A DNA stretch of 64,000 bases from Tenuifilaceae bacterium CYCD (GTDB lineage Bacteria > Bacteroidota > Bacteroidia > Bacteroidales > Tenuifilaceae), in assembly GCA_036322835.1 (NCBI GenBank), contig AP027304.1:1-64000 (forward strand), read 5' to 3'. Within the stretch, counting starts at the first letter, position 1. Every line of letters starts with the position of its first letter. The notes under the pieces are model-generated. The model searched no databases, had not been told where the DNA came from, and saw only the letters and a program-made list of their open reading frames with translations. A program made the position numbers and the translations under genes. Positions 18,581 to 28,087 of this stretch are shown piece by piece.

Positions 18581-19573
18581 ATGAAGTTGACAATAACCAA
18601 GGAAGCAAAAATAGGTTTTTTTGTAGCAGCATGTCTATTTGCCATGTTCTGGGGAATAAACTTTCTTAAAGGGAAGAACATATTCAGTCCTAACAATGTG
18701 TATTACGCTGTTTTCACCTCGATAGATGGATTAGAAAACACGAATGACGTGCTAATAAACGGGTTCAAAGTTGGCCTAGTAAAAAATATCGAGTTTAAGG
18801 ATATTCGATCGGGAAAATTTCTGGTAACACTTCTTATTGGTAAAAAGTACGAAATTCCACGCAAAACAGTGGCCAAATTAATAAGTAACGATATTATGGG
18901 AGGCAAAGCCATTAAACTCGAAGTTAGCCCTGATACTGAATACTATCAGCCCGGCGATACTTTACCTTCGGCTATTGAGGTTGGATTAATTGATCAACTG
19001 GGACATCAAATGGTGCCAGTTAAGCAAAAGGCTGAAAAATTAATGGTTGATTTGGATAGTTCACTCAAAGTTTTTACCGAAGTATTTAATGAATCGAACC
19101 GGGAACAGCTAAATCAAGGAATTGTAAATCTGAATAAATCGTTATACAACCTCAGCCAAAGTACTGCAGCGCTAGACACTATGCTGAATACCCCTAAAGG
19201 CTCTCTCCGCAACATTTTCACTAATGTGGAATCAATAAGTAACAACCTTAAAAAGAATAACAAAGAACTCACCAACATCATACAAAACTTTTCATCGGTT
19301 AGCGATTCCCTTGCCAAAGTAAATATTGTTCAAACCATGACAAAATTGGACGCCTCATTAAAAGATCTAAATGCAATACTCCTTAAAGTTAACTCCGGAG
19401 AAGGAACGCTTGGTAGCCTTGTGAATAACGATACTCTTTACAACAACCTAGAAAGCGCCTCAAAAGGCTTAGATTTATTACTAAAAGATATAAAGAACAA
19501 TCCCAAACGATATGTTAATTTCTCAATAATTGACCTTAGCCGAACCAAGTATATCGAGGAAAAAAGCAAGTAA
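18581..19573 (+). CDS. MlaD family (MCE domain) lipid-transport protein
   Basis: 330 aa. One N-terminal membrane helix (residues ~9-24, FFVAACLFAMFWGINFL), then an MCE domain (YYAVFTSIDGLENTNDVLINGFKVGLVKNIEF, ~residues 45-130) with the usual G-V-G pattern. The C-terminal part is long and helical and would form the needle-like extension. MCE proteins form hexameric rings that ferry phospholipids between inner and outer membranes with an MlaE/MlaF ABC transporter. No permease or ATPase gene is next to it. It forms an envelope operon with the amidase. Confidence 0.88.
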   Translation: MKLTITKEAKIGFFVAACLFAMFWGINFLKGKNIFSPNNVYYAVFTSIDGLENTNDVLINGFKVGLVKNIEFKDIRSGKFLVTLLIGKKYEIPRKTVAKLISNDIMGGKAIKLEVSPDTEYYQPGDTLPSAIEVGLIDQLGHQMVPVKQKAEKLMVDLDSSLKVFTEVFNESNREQLNQGIVNLNKSLYNLSQSTAALDTMLNTPKGSLRNIFTNVESISNNLKKNNKELTNIIQNFSSVSDSLAKVNIVQTMTKLDASLKDLNAILLKVNSGEGTLGSLVNNDTLYNNLESASKGLDLLLKDIKNNPKRYVNFSIIDLSRTKYIEEKSK

Positions 19574-19907
19574 TCACCAGTTTATGCTTAAGTCGCTGAA
19601 TAACTGAGTTTTAAATATAATCATCTTTAAAATTGAGAGTTGTGCAACATTGCTATAAACTATTTGTTTAATGACAAATTTACAATTCGCTATTTTTCAA
19701 TTTTTTACGTTATCAACATGGTATTGAATTGATTTTTAGATATTTAAAAATATTTTACGAACGGCTAAAAATTATTAGCATGATATTTAAGTTGTTAAAT
19801 TGTTAAATGAAATTTCAAGGCTAAAACATATTTTTTTTTCAAAAAATTCATTACAATTTTGTTGATGTTGAAAAAAGGTTAAAAAAAAGTCTTAAAAAAA
19901 TTTTTAG
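19574..19907. other. AT-rich 334-bp region upstream of dnaA (dnaA promoter, possible oriC)
   Basis: The gap is very AT-rich, with long A and T runs at 19825-19905. One TTATCAACA (19710-19718) is a single mismatch from the DnaA box TTATCCACA. I found no second clear box, so an origin here is only a possibility. Confidence 0.25.
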
Positions 19908-21347
19908 ATGTTAACAGCAGCTGATTATAAGGAAGTTTGGCAAAATTGTTTAAATATCATCAAGGACAATGTATCGCCTGTTAGTTTCAAAACATGGTTT
20001 GAACCAATTATTCCTATAAAACTCGAAAAGAAAGTACTCACCATTCAGGTACCAAGCCCATTTTTCTATGAGTACCTTGAAGAGCAATACATCGATATTC
20101 TCCGAAAAACACTTAGAAAAGAACTAGGTACTGATGCTAAATTAGAGTACAGCGTTGTTATGGAACAAAATGGTTTTAGTAGCAGCAAACCATATACTGT
20201 AAAATTTCCAACCCAGAATAAAACAGACTTAAAAAATAAACCTGTATCGGTTCAACCGCAAGAGTCGCAAATTAAAAATCCGTTTGTGATTCCTGGCATT
20301 AAAAAATTACACGTCGATCCTCAACTTAATCCAGAGTATACATTCACTAACTTTATTGAAGGCGAATGCAATAGATTGGCTCGCTCTGCAGGTTTAGCTG
20401 TAGCACAATCACCCGGAAAAACTGCATTCAACCCTCTTTTTATATACGGTAATTCGGGATTAGGTAAAACACACCTAGCACAGGCCATTGGGATTGAGGC
20501 AAAACAACGCTTCCCGGAGAAAACAGTACTTTACGTAAACGCTGTTAAATTTCAAACCCAATTTGTTGATGCCCTAATAAAGAACAACAACATCAATGAT
20601 TTCCTTCATTTCTATCAAATGATTGATGTGTTAATACTTGATGATGTTCACGAATTTGCCGGCAAAGAAAAAACTCAAGATGCATTTTTTCACATATTCA
20701 ACCATCTGCATCAGTCGGGGAAGCAGCTAATTCTAACATCGGATCAGCCACCCGCCGAACTTCAAGGTTTAGAGCAACGTCTACTATCTCGCTTTAAATG
20801 GGGTCTTTCCGCTGATTTGCAATCACCTGATTTTGAAACACGAATTGCAATTCTTAAGCGAAAAATATATAACGATGGTATTGTTGTTCCAACCAATGTA
20901 ATTGAATACATCGCATCGAACATCACCCAAAACATTAGGGAACTTGAAGGGGCGCTCATATCAATGCTTGCTCAGTCAACATTAAACCATAGAGAAATTA
21001 CGGTTGAACTGGCATCCGAAATGATTGAGAAGTTGGTAAAAAATACCCGGAAAGACATTACCATTGATTATATACAGAAAATTGTATGCGAATATTTTGG
21101 ATTGCCAACCGATGTGCTTCAAACCAAAACTCGCAAGAGGGAAATTGTACAAGCCCGCCAAATTGCCATGTATTTCTCTAAAGGCTTGACAAAATCATCA
21201 CTTTCAACAATTGGAAGTATTATAGGAAGTAAGGATCATGCCACAGTGTTGCATGCCTGCAAAACTGTTAATAACCTAATTGATACCGATAAACGGTTTA
21301 AAAGCCAAATAGAGGATATTGAAAAAAGATTAAAGTATAATAATTAG
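19908..21347 (+). CDS. dnaA: Chromosomal replication initiator protein DnaA
   Basis: 479 aa. Domain I (WQNCLNIIKDNVSPVSFKTWFEPI) is intact, domain II is a short polar linker (~100-130), and domain III carries Walker A GNSGLGKT (181-188) and Walker B VLILDDVHEF, with the sensor region SRFKWGLSADL. Domain IV has the DnaA-box recognition signature GSKDHATVLHA. Length and motif order are normal. DnaA opens oriC and loads the replicative helicase. The start ATG follows an A-rich leader without a Shine-Dalgarno sequence, and a strong terminator follows the gene. Confidence 0.98.
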   Translation: MLTAADYKEVWQNCLNIIKDNVSPVSFKTWFEPIIPIKLEKKVLTIQVPSPFFYEYLEEQYIDILRKTLRKELGTDAKLEYSVVMEQNGFSSSKPYTVKFPTQNKTDLKNKPVSVQPQESQIKNPFVIPGIKKLHVDPQLNPEYTFTNFIEGECNRLARSAGLAVAQSPGKTAFNPLFIYGNSGLGKTHLAQAIGIEAKQRFPEKTVLYVNAVKFQTQFVDALIKNNNINDFLHFYQMIDVLILDDVHEFAGKEKTQDAFFHIFNHLHQSGKQLILTSDQPPAELQGLEQRLLSRFKWGLSADLQSPDFETRIAILKRKIYNDGIVVPTNVIEYIASNITQNIRELEGALISMLAQSTLNHREITVELASEMIEKLVKNTRKDITIDYIQKIVCEYFGLPTDVLQTKTRKREIVQARQIAMYFSKGLTKSSLSTIGSIIGSKDHATVLHACKTVNNLIDTDKRFKSQIEDIEKRLKYNN

Positions 21348-21368
21348 GGTTGTTCATAATTGATAACT

Positions 21369-21398
21369 AAAGGATGCTCCGCAGTGGCATCCTTTTTT
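21369..21398 (+). terminator. Terminator of dnaA
   Basis: AAAGGATGC pairs with GCATCCTTT, followed by a T run. Confidence 0.85.
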
Positions 21399-21478
21399 AT
21401 TAATATTTACAAAAAAAATACTATATTCAACGGTTCATATGAAACTTAACATTTAGTTCAAAATCGTTACTCCACAAA

Positions 21479-23815
21479 ATGATACTCGTAAAAAAGATAT
21501 CGATCCTAATTTCAATAATTCTATCACTTAATCTTTCATTGGCTGCCCAAAGTGGCCTGTTGCTAATTGATAGTATCGAAAATGAGACTAATAACGCAAA
21601 ACTCGATACTGTTTCTCTAAATAAAATACTAAAAAGATTAGATGAACGTAAAATTCGTGGTCTAACCCAAACAGACTCAATTGCGCAAATTATTCTGAAT
21701 AGATTTAAATCCATTAATTACAATGATGGAGTTGATAGAACGATCCACTTACTGGCAACCCTAAACTATAAGAGAGGAAACTTTAAGCATGCCTTGGAAT
21801 ACCACAAAGAACTGCTGAACAATTTAGAGCAAAAGAACACAAATCCACACCTCAAGGCAAATGTCTATAGGTTTATGACCGGGGAATACTTCAATATGGG
21901 ATTGTTTGACACTGCGATTGTTTTCGGTAAAAAAGCAATATCTGAATTTCAGCATTTAAAAGATACTCAAAACATTGCAAGCTGCTTAAATTTACTTGGC
22001 GGTATATACTGGAATAAAGGGAATCTGAAAAAAGCATCAGAAAAACTCTACGAATCTCTAAAAATCAAGGAAAAACTTAAGGATACATTAGGTGTTGCAA
22101 ATGCCTACAATAATATTGGATTAATTTACGATTCCCAGGGGAAACTAGATGATGCGATTGAAATGTATAGTAAAGCCTTAGAGGTGTACATAAAAGTTAA
22201 AGATTCTCAAGGGGATCAAGGTTTTGGTAGGGCTTGCAACAACATTGCCGTTAGCAAAAAAAATCAAGGGAAATATAGCGAAAGCCTTGAAATGTTTATG
22301 AAGTCATTGGAAATTGACAAAAAACAAAAAAATATCGACGAACTTGGAAAGACACTCAATAATATAGGACTGCTATACCTTGAACTAAATGATGTTAGCA
22401 AGGGAATTGAATACTTCAATCAAGCCTACGAAGCACTATGTCAAAGTGGCAATGAAAATGGAATTGCTGCCGTTTATATCAATTTAGGTAAAGCATATCT
22501 TCTACAAAAGCGATATTCAAAAGCCGAATCCTACTATCAAAAAGGACTTGAACTGGCAAAAAAAATAGCATCAAACGAATGGCAAAGGGATTCCTATGAG
22601 GGTTTATATGAAGTATCAAAGGCATTAGGGAATACAAATAGCGCTCTCGCATTTCACGAAAATTATATGACGCTGGATGACTCCTTACGCAAGGTAGAGA
22701 ACTTAAACAAACTCGATCAGCTTAAGATTGAATATGAAACAGAACAAAAAGAAAAGGAAATTGTGCTTCTATCAAAAGACAAAGAATTAAACGAACTAAA
22801 ATTAAAAAAACAGGAATCCTATTCTCACTTTTTACTTACCATAATAGTTTCAGCAATCATTATTTTGGTTCTATCGTACTTACATGTACATCGTCTTAAT
22901 ACGGATAAAAAGATTCTACTCCACAAAAACAAAGAAATCACCCAGCAAAAGGAAGAAATTGAAACACAGCGAGATCTGCTAGAAAGTACAAATGCTGAAC
23001 TAAATCAGCAGAAAGAAGAACTAATAGCACAATCGGAACAAATTGAAAAGCAAAATAAATTTATATCCGGAATCCACAACCGAATGACCGAAAGCATTGA
23101 ATATGCGTCATTAATACAACAAACATTACTGCCAAACACCAGCATTTTCAATAAGTACTTCAAAAATCACTTTGTAATATATAAACCCAAAGATATTGTA
23201 AGCGGTGATTTATACTGGGCTTGGGAAAAGAATAACGATATTATTTTTGCTGTGGCCGACTGTACTGGCCACGGAGTTGCGGGTGCATTTGTAAGCGTAA
23301 TGGTAATAAGCACGCTAAAAGATGCTGTAGGTGTAAGAAATTTAAATGAACCTAAAGAAATATCGGCATACCTGCATGGCGAAATGGTTAAGAACTCCTA
23401 CTCCACGCTCAACTCAATAATTGGAGTCGATTTTATTGTTTGCAAGTATTCGCCGCAAACAAAAGAACTATCGTACAGCGGAAATCATATGAATTTTATA
23501 ATAGCAAACAATGAAAATGTTGAAGTTATAAAAGCAAATAGGATCACTCAAATAGATGCAAATAGTAACTACACTGAAAATTTTGTAAAACTTAGCAGCA
23601 ACGACAAACTATACTTTTACACCGATGGCTACACCGATCAACTCAGTGGTGTAAAACGTAAAAAAATGGGAAGATCGGAATTGATAAAACTAGTATCATC
23701 AACAATAATCCAACCATACCATTTACAAGAAGAAACAATTGATAGTTTCTACAACAAGTGGAAAGGTACTTTTGAACAGGTTGATGATGTTTTGGTGCTT
23801 GGACTTGAAGTCTAA
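21479..23815 (+). CDS. TPR sensor fused to SpoIIE/PP2C phosphatase
   Basis: 778 aa. A signal peptide (MILVKKISILISIILSLNLSLAAQ) is followed by about six or seven TPR repeats (~residues 60-400; e.g. ANAYNNIGLIYDSQGKLDDA). A membrane helix (~450-470), a long coiled coil (~475-545) and a SpoIIE-type phosphatase domain (~560-778) follow. The metal motifs SGDLYWA, VADCTGHGVAGAF and FYTDGYTDQL are intact. The catalytic part is clearly paralogous to that of the propeller phosphatase at 912-4295, but the periplasmic sensor differs. A SiaC-like protein at 29540 is a plausible type of substrate. The gene is monocistronic. Confidence 0.9.
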   Translation: MILVKKISILISIILSLNLSLAAQSGLLLIDSIENETNNAKLDTVSLNKILKRLDERKIRGLTQTDSIAQIILNRFKSINYNDGVDRTIHLLATLNYKRGNFKHALEYHKELLNNLEQKNTNPHLKANVYRFMTGEYFNMGLFDTAIVFGKKAISEFQHLKDTQNIASCLNLLGGIYWNKGNLKKASEKLYESLKIKEKLKDTLGVANAYNNIGLIYDSQGKLDDAIEMYSKALEVYIKVKDSQGDQGFGRACNNIAVSKKNQGKYSESLEMFMKSLEIDKKQKNIDELGKTLNNIGLLYLELNDVSKGIEYFNQAYEALCQSGNENGIAAVYINLGKAYLLQKRYSKAESYYQKGLELAKKIASNEWQRDSYEGLYEVSKALGNTNSALAFHENYMTLDDSLRKVENLNKLDQLKIEYETEQKEKEIVLLSKDKELNELKLKKQESYSHFLLTIIVSAIIILVLSYLHVHRLNTDKKILLHKNKEITQQKEEIETQRDLLESTNAELNQQKEELIAQSEQIEKQNKFISGIHNRMTESIEYASLIQQTLLPNTSIFNKYFKNHFVIYKPKDIVSGDLYWAWEKNNDIIFAVADCTGHGVAGAFVSVMVISTLKDAVGVRNLNEPKEISAYLHGEMVKNSYSTLNSIIGVDFIVCKYSPQTKELSYSGNHMNFIIANNENVEVIKANRITQIDANSNYTENFVKLSSNDKLYFYTDGYTDQLSGVKRKKMGRSELIKLVSSTIIQPYHLQEETIDSFYNKWKGTFEQVDDVLVLGLEV

Positions 23816-24649
23816 TTAAAGACTTATCTTTCCCCTAACAATGAACCAAGGATTAATTAATTCCTCTTTGTTGTAAGACATTCTTTCAGCACTCTCATAA
23901 GTTACAACCTGAAATCCTGCACCTTCAACGATGGCCTGACCTGCAGCTGTATCCCACTCGGATGATAATGATAATCGTGGATAAATATCGGCTCTGCCTT
24001 CAGCTATCATACACATTTTCAGGGATGAACCACGGGATATAGATTCAACTTTGTTGTACTTATTTTTTAATTCATCAATATACTCTAATGTTTCTGAAGA
24101 TGTGTGCGAACGGCTCTCAACAATAATTATACTATTCCGATCAATAGAAAAGGGTAACCGTTGAGCAATAGCAATTAACTCTTCGTACGAATACTTCGCA
24201 TTCTTATCCGGAATTACCTCCGAAACCTTATAGGCCCCATCGGGGATAAACGAAAAGTACAGTTCTTTAGTAACGGGTACATAAACTACCCCAAGCAATG
24301 GATATCCGTTATGAATCAGTGCAATATTAACAGTAAATTCGCCATTTCGCTTAATAAACTCTTTAGTTCCATCTAAAGGATCAACAATCCAAAAGTACTC
24401 CCACCCTTTCCTTTCCTCGTATACAATATTCCGTCCCTCCTCGCTTAGAACAGGAATAAAGGTTTTCGACAGATCATTCTTTATACTATCATGAGCTAGC
24501 CTATCGGCTAATGTTAATGGTGTTCTATCGGATTTTAAGTTGACCTGAAAGTCATCCGAATTATAAACTTCCATTATTAATGCACCTGCCCTTAAACTTG
24601 AATTTATTGCAGAAACCAGTAGGTTTAATATCTCGTTTTTATCTATCAT
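23816..24649 (-). CDS. cysQ: 3'(2'),5'-bisphosphate nucleotidase CysQ
   Basis: 277 aa from the ATG at 24649; an upstream in-frame TTG is rejected because a GGAA stretch precedes the ATG. It belongs to the inositol monophosphatase-like superfamily: VLSEEGRN (Glu metal ligand), WIVDPLDGTKEFI (the DPxDGT metal motif), and SEWDTAAGQAIVEGAG (the late WDxAAG motif) are all present. CysQ hydrolyses 3'-phosphoadenosine 5'-phosphate left after sulfate assimilation. No sulfate-assimilation genes are adjacent. It ends tail to tail with the TPR phosphatase, the two stop codons almost touching. Confidence 0.92.
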   Translation of the reverse strand: MIDKNEILNLLVSAINSSLRAGALIMEVYNSDDFQVNLKSDRTPLTLADRLAHDSIKNDLSKTFIPVLSEEGRNIVYEERKGWEYFWIVDPLDGTKEFIKRNGEFTVNIALIHNGYPLLGVVYVPVTKELYFSFIPDGAYKVSEVIPDKNAKYSYEELIAIAQRLPFSIDRNSIIIVESRSHTSSETLEYIDELKNKYNKVESISRGSSLKMCMIAEGRADIYPRLSLSSEWDTAAGQAIVEGAGFQVVTYESAERMSYNKEELINPWFIVRGKISL

Positions 24650-24888
24650 TTCATTAGTATTCCTTCGCAAAATTAGTTTTCTTTCTCATAATTTCCTTCA
24701 AAAAAACATTTTCAGTTAACACAAGCATCTAAACTTGCCCTCTGATTGCTATTTTGAGTAGCATCCAATCAAAAAATGCTTTACAATATCATTTTCAATT
24801 GCGTAATAGAAATAAAAAATAGTATGTTTACGAGTTTGAAATTTTAAATATACAGAACGCGATTATTAACGTTTTAAAATTTAGTAAT

Positions 24889-26349
24889 ATGAACCATTTC
24901 GAAAGTATTACACCAAAAGATATTTGGAAATATTTTTCCGAGATCTGCAAAATCCCTCGCCCTTCCAAAAAGGAAAACATGATCATTAACTACCTTCAAA
25001 ATTTTGCAAAAGAAAATAACCTAGAGGTAAAAACCGATGATGCAGGAAATGTACTTATAAGGAAACCCGCTCACAACGGTTTTGAAAACATACAGCCTGT
25101 TGTTTTACAAAGCCATATGGATATGGTCTGCGAAAAAAATAGCGATGTATCCCACAACTTTGCAACCGATCCAATAGACGCATACATTGACGGAGACTGG
25201 GTTAAAGCCAAAGGTACTACACTTGGAGCTGATGACGGAATTGGAATTGCTGCTCAATTAGCCATTCTCGCTTCAAAAGAGATTAAGCATGGACCGCTAG
25301 AGTGTCTATTTACAGTTGATGAAGAAACTGGGCTTACTGGTGCTTTTGAGATGAAAGAAGGTTTTTTTAACTCTAAAATATTAATCAACTTAGACTCGGA
25401 GGACGAAGGTGAACTCTTTATTGGATGTGCGGGAGGCATTGATACTCTTGCCACTTTTGCATACGATTCCGAAAAAGTTCCCACCGATTCCGTAGCCCTT
25501 AAAATAACAGTTAAAGGGCTTAGCGGTGGGCACTCTGGCGATGATATAGACAAAGGTCGCGGCAATTCAATCAAAATCATAAACCGTTTTCTATGGAAAG
25601 GCACTCATCGTTTCGATTTAAGGCTATCGTTACTCGATGGTGGTAATCTTAGGAATGCCATTCCTCGCGAAGCTTATGCAATATTTACAGTTCATAAGGA
25701 TGACCAAAAAGATCTTATAAAGGATTTTGAAAAGCTCCGCGATGAGATTTACGGTGAGATTAGGGATGTTGAGCCAAACATAAACATTGCATTTGAAAGT
25801 ACAGAAATACCTTCGTATGTTATTGACGAGCCAACCCATTTCGACCTCCTAAACTCAATCTACGCATGCCCTCATGGAGTAATTGCGATGAGTAGACAAC
25901 TAAAAGGCTTGGTTGAAACATCCACCAATTTGGCCTCTGTAAAATTCATACAGGATAACCAAATACTTGTAACAACTAGCCAGCGCAGTTCGGTAGATTC
26001 TGCTAAAACAGATATTTCCAACATGGTCGAGAGTGTATTCCGGTTGGCCAATGCTAATGTTCAGCATTCGGATGGATATCCGGGATGGGCACCTAATACC
26101 AACTCAAAAATTTTAGAAATCACCAAAAATTCTTACAACAAATTATTTGAAGTAGAACCAATTGTAAGAGCAATTCACGCAGGGCTAGAGTGTGGTCTAT
26201 TCCTAGAAAAATACCCAGCGCTTGATATGATTTCTTTTGGGCCAACTATCAAGGGAGCCCATTCTCCAGACGAAAAGCTAAGTATCTCTACAACACAAAA
26301 ATTCTGGGATTTATTGCTGGATGTATTGGTTAATATTCCTAAAAAGTAA
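24889..26349 (+). CDS. pepD: Aminoacyl-histidine dipeptidase (M20 family, PepD)
   Basis: 486 aa, the usual PepD length. Metal site motifs of the M20C family are visible: VVLQSHMDMVCEK (His-x-Asp), TLGADDGIGIA (bridging Asp), DEETGLTGA (Glu-Glu catalytic pair) and SHGLECG-like AIHAGLECGLF with SFGPTIKGAHSPDEKL near the C terminus. The enzyme hydrolyses Xaa-His and other dipeptides in the cytosol and lacks a signal peptide. It stands alone, and a terminator follows. Confidence 0.95.
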   Translation: MNHFESITPKDIWKYFSEICKIPRPSKKENMIINYLQNFAKENNLEVKTDDAGNVLIRKPAHNGFENIQPVVLQSHMDMVCEKNSDVSHNFATDPIDAYIDGDWVKAKGTTLGADDGIGIAAQLAILASKEIKHGPLECLFTVDEETGLTGAFEMKEGFFNSKILINLDSEDEGELFIGCAGGIDTLATFAYDSEKVPTDSVALKITVKGLSGGHSGDDIDKGRGNSIKIINRFLWKGTHRFDLRLSLLDGGNLRNAIPREAYAIFTVHKDDQKDLIKDFEKLRDEIYGEIRDVEPNINIAFESTEIPSYVIDEPTHFDLLNSIYACPHGVIAMSRQLKGLVETSTNLASVKFIQDNQILVTTSQRSSVDSAKTDISNMVESVFRLANANVQHSDGYPGWAPNTNSKILEITKNSYNKLFEVEPIVRAIHAGLECGLFLEKYPALDMISFGPTIKGAHSPDEKLSISTTQKFWDLLLDVLVNIPKK

Positions 26350-26370
26350 ATAATAAATATTTCACGAAGT

Positions 26371-26398
26371 AAAGGCTATCTAACGGATAGCCTTTTTT
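26371..26398 (+). terminator. Terminator of pepD
   Basis: AAAGGCTATC pairs with GATAGCCTTT across a 5-nt loop, followed by T. Its last base abuts the stop codon of the convergent rubredoxin gene. Confidence 0.85.
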
Positions 26399-26559
26399 CA
26401 TGGCTCCTCCACCTCAACAAAGTATTCCTTTGTTACATTACACACCGGACAATGCCATGTTTCGGGTAAATCCTCAAACGACGTTCCAGGGCTAATTTCC
26501 TGAGTTGGGTCGCCATTTTCATCAAAATAGCAATATCCACATACTACACACTTATACAT
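26398..26559 (-). CDS. Rubredoxin
   Basis: 53 aa, found by translating the minus strand; it is too short for many gene finders. It starts MYKCVVCGYCYFDENGD and carries the second cluster motif WHCPVCNVTKEYF, so the four cysteines of the Fe(Cys)4 site are arranged CxxC...CxxC as in rubredoxin. The usual CGYIY has a Cys at the fourth position here. Rubredoxins pass single electrons to oxygen- or peroxide-reducing enzymes in anaerobes. An IS1595-family element ends only about 14 bp upstream of the ATG, so its native promoter has probably been displaced. Confidence 0.93.
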   Translation of the reverse strand: MYKCVVCGYCYFDENGDPTQEISPGTSFEDLPETWHCPVCNVTKEYFVEVEEP

Positions 26560-26573
26560 TACGTTTTTGATTT

Positions 26574-26601
26574 AATTATTATGATTATCCGCAATTATAC
26601 C
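26574..26601 (+). repeat. Left terminal inverted repeat of the IS1595 element
   Basis: Matches the reverse complement of 27557-27584 at about 20 of 28 positions, including the core TATCCGC. It overlaps the transposase stop codon. Confidence 0.75.
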
Positions 26602-27526
26602 TTATTTTACCATACCAAGTATCTTCTACAGCAGCAACCATAAGTCGTTCAAACAACTCTTTGCCAAAATATCTTCGATTGGTTTTATAACAAAACTCGT
26701 CCAGATAGTTTTGCAGGTACACGTCTTTTATTTTGTGATTGACTCCTAAGAAGTTTCTCTTTGCATTGCTAATCATGGTATGCACCCATGGGAGTACTCT
26801 TGAAGCCTCCTCGGGTGGTACTATCTTTTTGATATGTCTGGAGCTTATCTCTTTGATTTTGTTAAAACCACGCCAGCCATCACTCTTAATCACCGATGAA
26901 GAGCTGGTGCTCGCTGAGACTACTTTGTTCATCGTTTTCGACGAAGAGTCCGGAATGACAACCATCTTTACGTATCGGAATGCTGATGGCTTTTTGTTCC
27001 TGCGAGGTCGCCCCCGCCTGGGATCAACTTTGGCCATAACTAGAACTTTGCTTTGCCGCTGACTGCCTCTTCCTCTTTTGGTCAGCTCGTCATTTTCGTC
27101 CTCTGCATGGGTTCTGAAAAAGGCATCGTCCAGCTCGACAACGCCCTCCAATTCATACCGCTCATCGCGCAATCCCATGACCGATCTGATCTTGTGCATC
27201 ATGGCCCAAATCGGTTCGTAGCGCTTATGGCCAAGCTGCCGCTGAACCTCAGCAGCAGAGATCCCTTTTTTGGTCATGGTCATCAGGTAAATGGCGTACA
27301 ACCAGTACTGAAAAGGTAGCTTCGATGACTCCATAACGGTGCCGCTTCGTAAGGTGGTTCTGTATCCACAGCTGCTGCAATCGTGCGAATTGTAGGTTTT
27401 GTTCCAGTAATGATGCGTATTGCCACACTTCTTGCAGACGACTCCTTTTCGCTCCTTAACGGTTCGAAAGTGTCTTATGCAGCTGGCTTCATCTGGATAT
27501 TTCTTTACAAAATCGATAAAATTCAT
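26585..27526 (-). CDS. IS1595 family transposase
   Basis: 313 aa. An N-terminal zinc-ribbon (CKKCGNTHHYWNKTYNSHDC with a further CxxC, ~residues 31-54) precedes a DDE-type ISXO2-like catalytic domain. VVELDDAFF supplies the first Asp, VIKSDGWRGF the second, and WVHTMISNAKRNFLGVNHKI is the typical third block with its H/N. It lacks frameshifts or internal stops and so looks intact. It reads toward rubredoxin on the same strand. The start ATG is near the right inverted repeat. Confidence 0.93.
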   Translation of the reverse strand: MNFIDFVKKYPDEASCIRHFRTVKERKGVVCKKCGNTHHYWNKTYNSHDCSSCGYRTTLRSGTVMESSKLPFQYWLYAIYLMTMTKKGISAAEVQRQLGHKRYEPIWAMMHKIRSVMGLRDERYELEGVVELDDAFFRTHAEDENDELTKRGRGSQRQSKVLVMAKVDPRRGRPRRNKKPSAFRYVKMVVIPDSSSKTMNKVVSASTSSSSVIKSDGWRGFNKIKEISSRHIKKIVPPEEASRVLPWVHTMISNAKRNFLGVNHKIKDVYLQNYLDEFCYKTNRRYFGKELFERLMVAAVEDTWYGKIRYNCG

Positions 27527-27556
27527 CTCAAGTGTTTTTGTAAAGATAATTATTTT

Positions 27557-27584
27557 GGTACATTAGCGGATATGCATATTAATT
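27557..27584 (-). repeat. Right terminal inverted repeat of the IS1595 element
   Basis: Imperfect inverted partner of 26574-26601. The shared block is GCGGATA. Confidence 0.75.
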
Positions 27585-27644
27585 ATTTTTGAATTCACAA
27601 AAGGTGAAATAACTTTAACCCAATTTTAATAAAAACATAAAAAT

Positions 27645-28082
27645 ATGAGTATAAATCAAACAATAAAAATAGGCATTAGCAGTTTAATCCTCGTAATGCT
27701 AACCACGCTCCCAAATTCTGTTTCGGCACAAAAAAGGAAAGATATTAAAAATGCCGGCATTAACAGTAAAAAAGAATGGAACTACTCGTATACAAACGAT
27801 ACAGAAAAAAAATTCCTAGAGAGCGAATATCAGTACGATAAGAATGGCAATATGCTTATCGAAAAACAATACGATGAAAATGGTAATATTATCACCCATA
27901 AAGAATACCAGTACGATTCAAATGGCAATGAAACCGTTCAGATAACCTACAACCCCAAAGGGCAAGTAATAGAACGAATAGAAACCAAATACTATAAGGA
28001 AGATTTAAAACTGGAAAAAAAGGTATTTGGATCCAACGGAAAGTTGAAAAGTAAAAAGATTTTTGAATACAAAACCTTTTAA
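27645..28082 (+). CDS. Secreted YD/RHS-repeat-like small protein
   Basis: 145 aa. A signal peptide (cleavage near SVSAQ) is followed by four short repeats of the YDxNGN type (YDKNGN, YDENGN, YDSNGN, YNPKGQ) spaced about 18-20 residues, as in RHS/YD beta-hairpin repeats. There is no toxin-like C-terminal domain and no RHS core. It starts 60 bp beyond the IS element and ends 5 bp before the VTC gene, so it is likely in one transcript with the VTC/DUF4956 genes. No function is known to me. Confidence 0.7.
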   Translation: MSINQTIKIGISSLILVMLTTLPNSVSAQKRKDIKNAGINSKKEWNYSYTNDTEKKFLESEYQYDKNGNMLIEKQYDENGNIITHKEYQYDSNGNETVQITYNPKGQVIERIETKYYKEDLKLEKKVFGSNGKLKSKKIFEYKTF

Positions 28083-28087
28083 AAGAA

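Larger units (their letters stand above)
26573..27585. mobile_element. IS1595-family insertion sequence (about 1.01 kb)
   Basis: A single transposase gene is flanked by imperfect inverted repeats at 26574-26601 and 27557-27584. A possible degenerate target duplication, TTTTTGA, occurs on both sides (26564-26570 and 27586-27592), but IS1595 duplications are usually 8 bp and the flanks are not identical over 8. The element size fits IS1595. It lies between rubredoxin and a YD-like gene. Confidence 0.85.
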
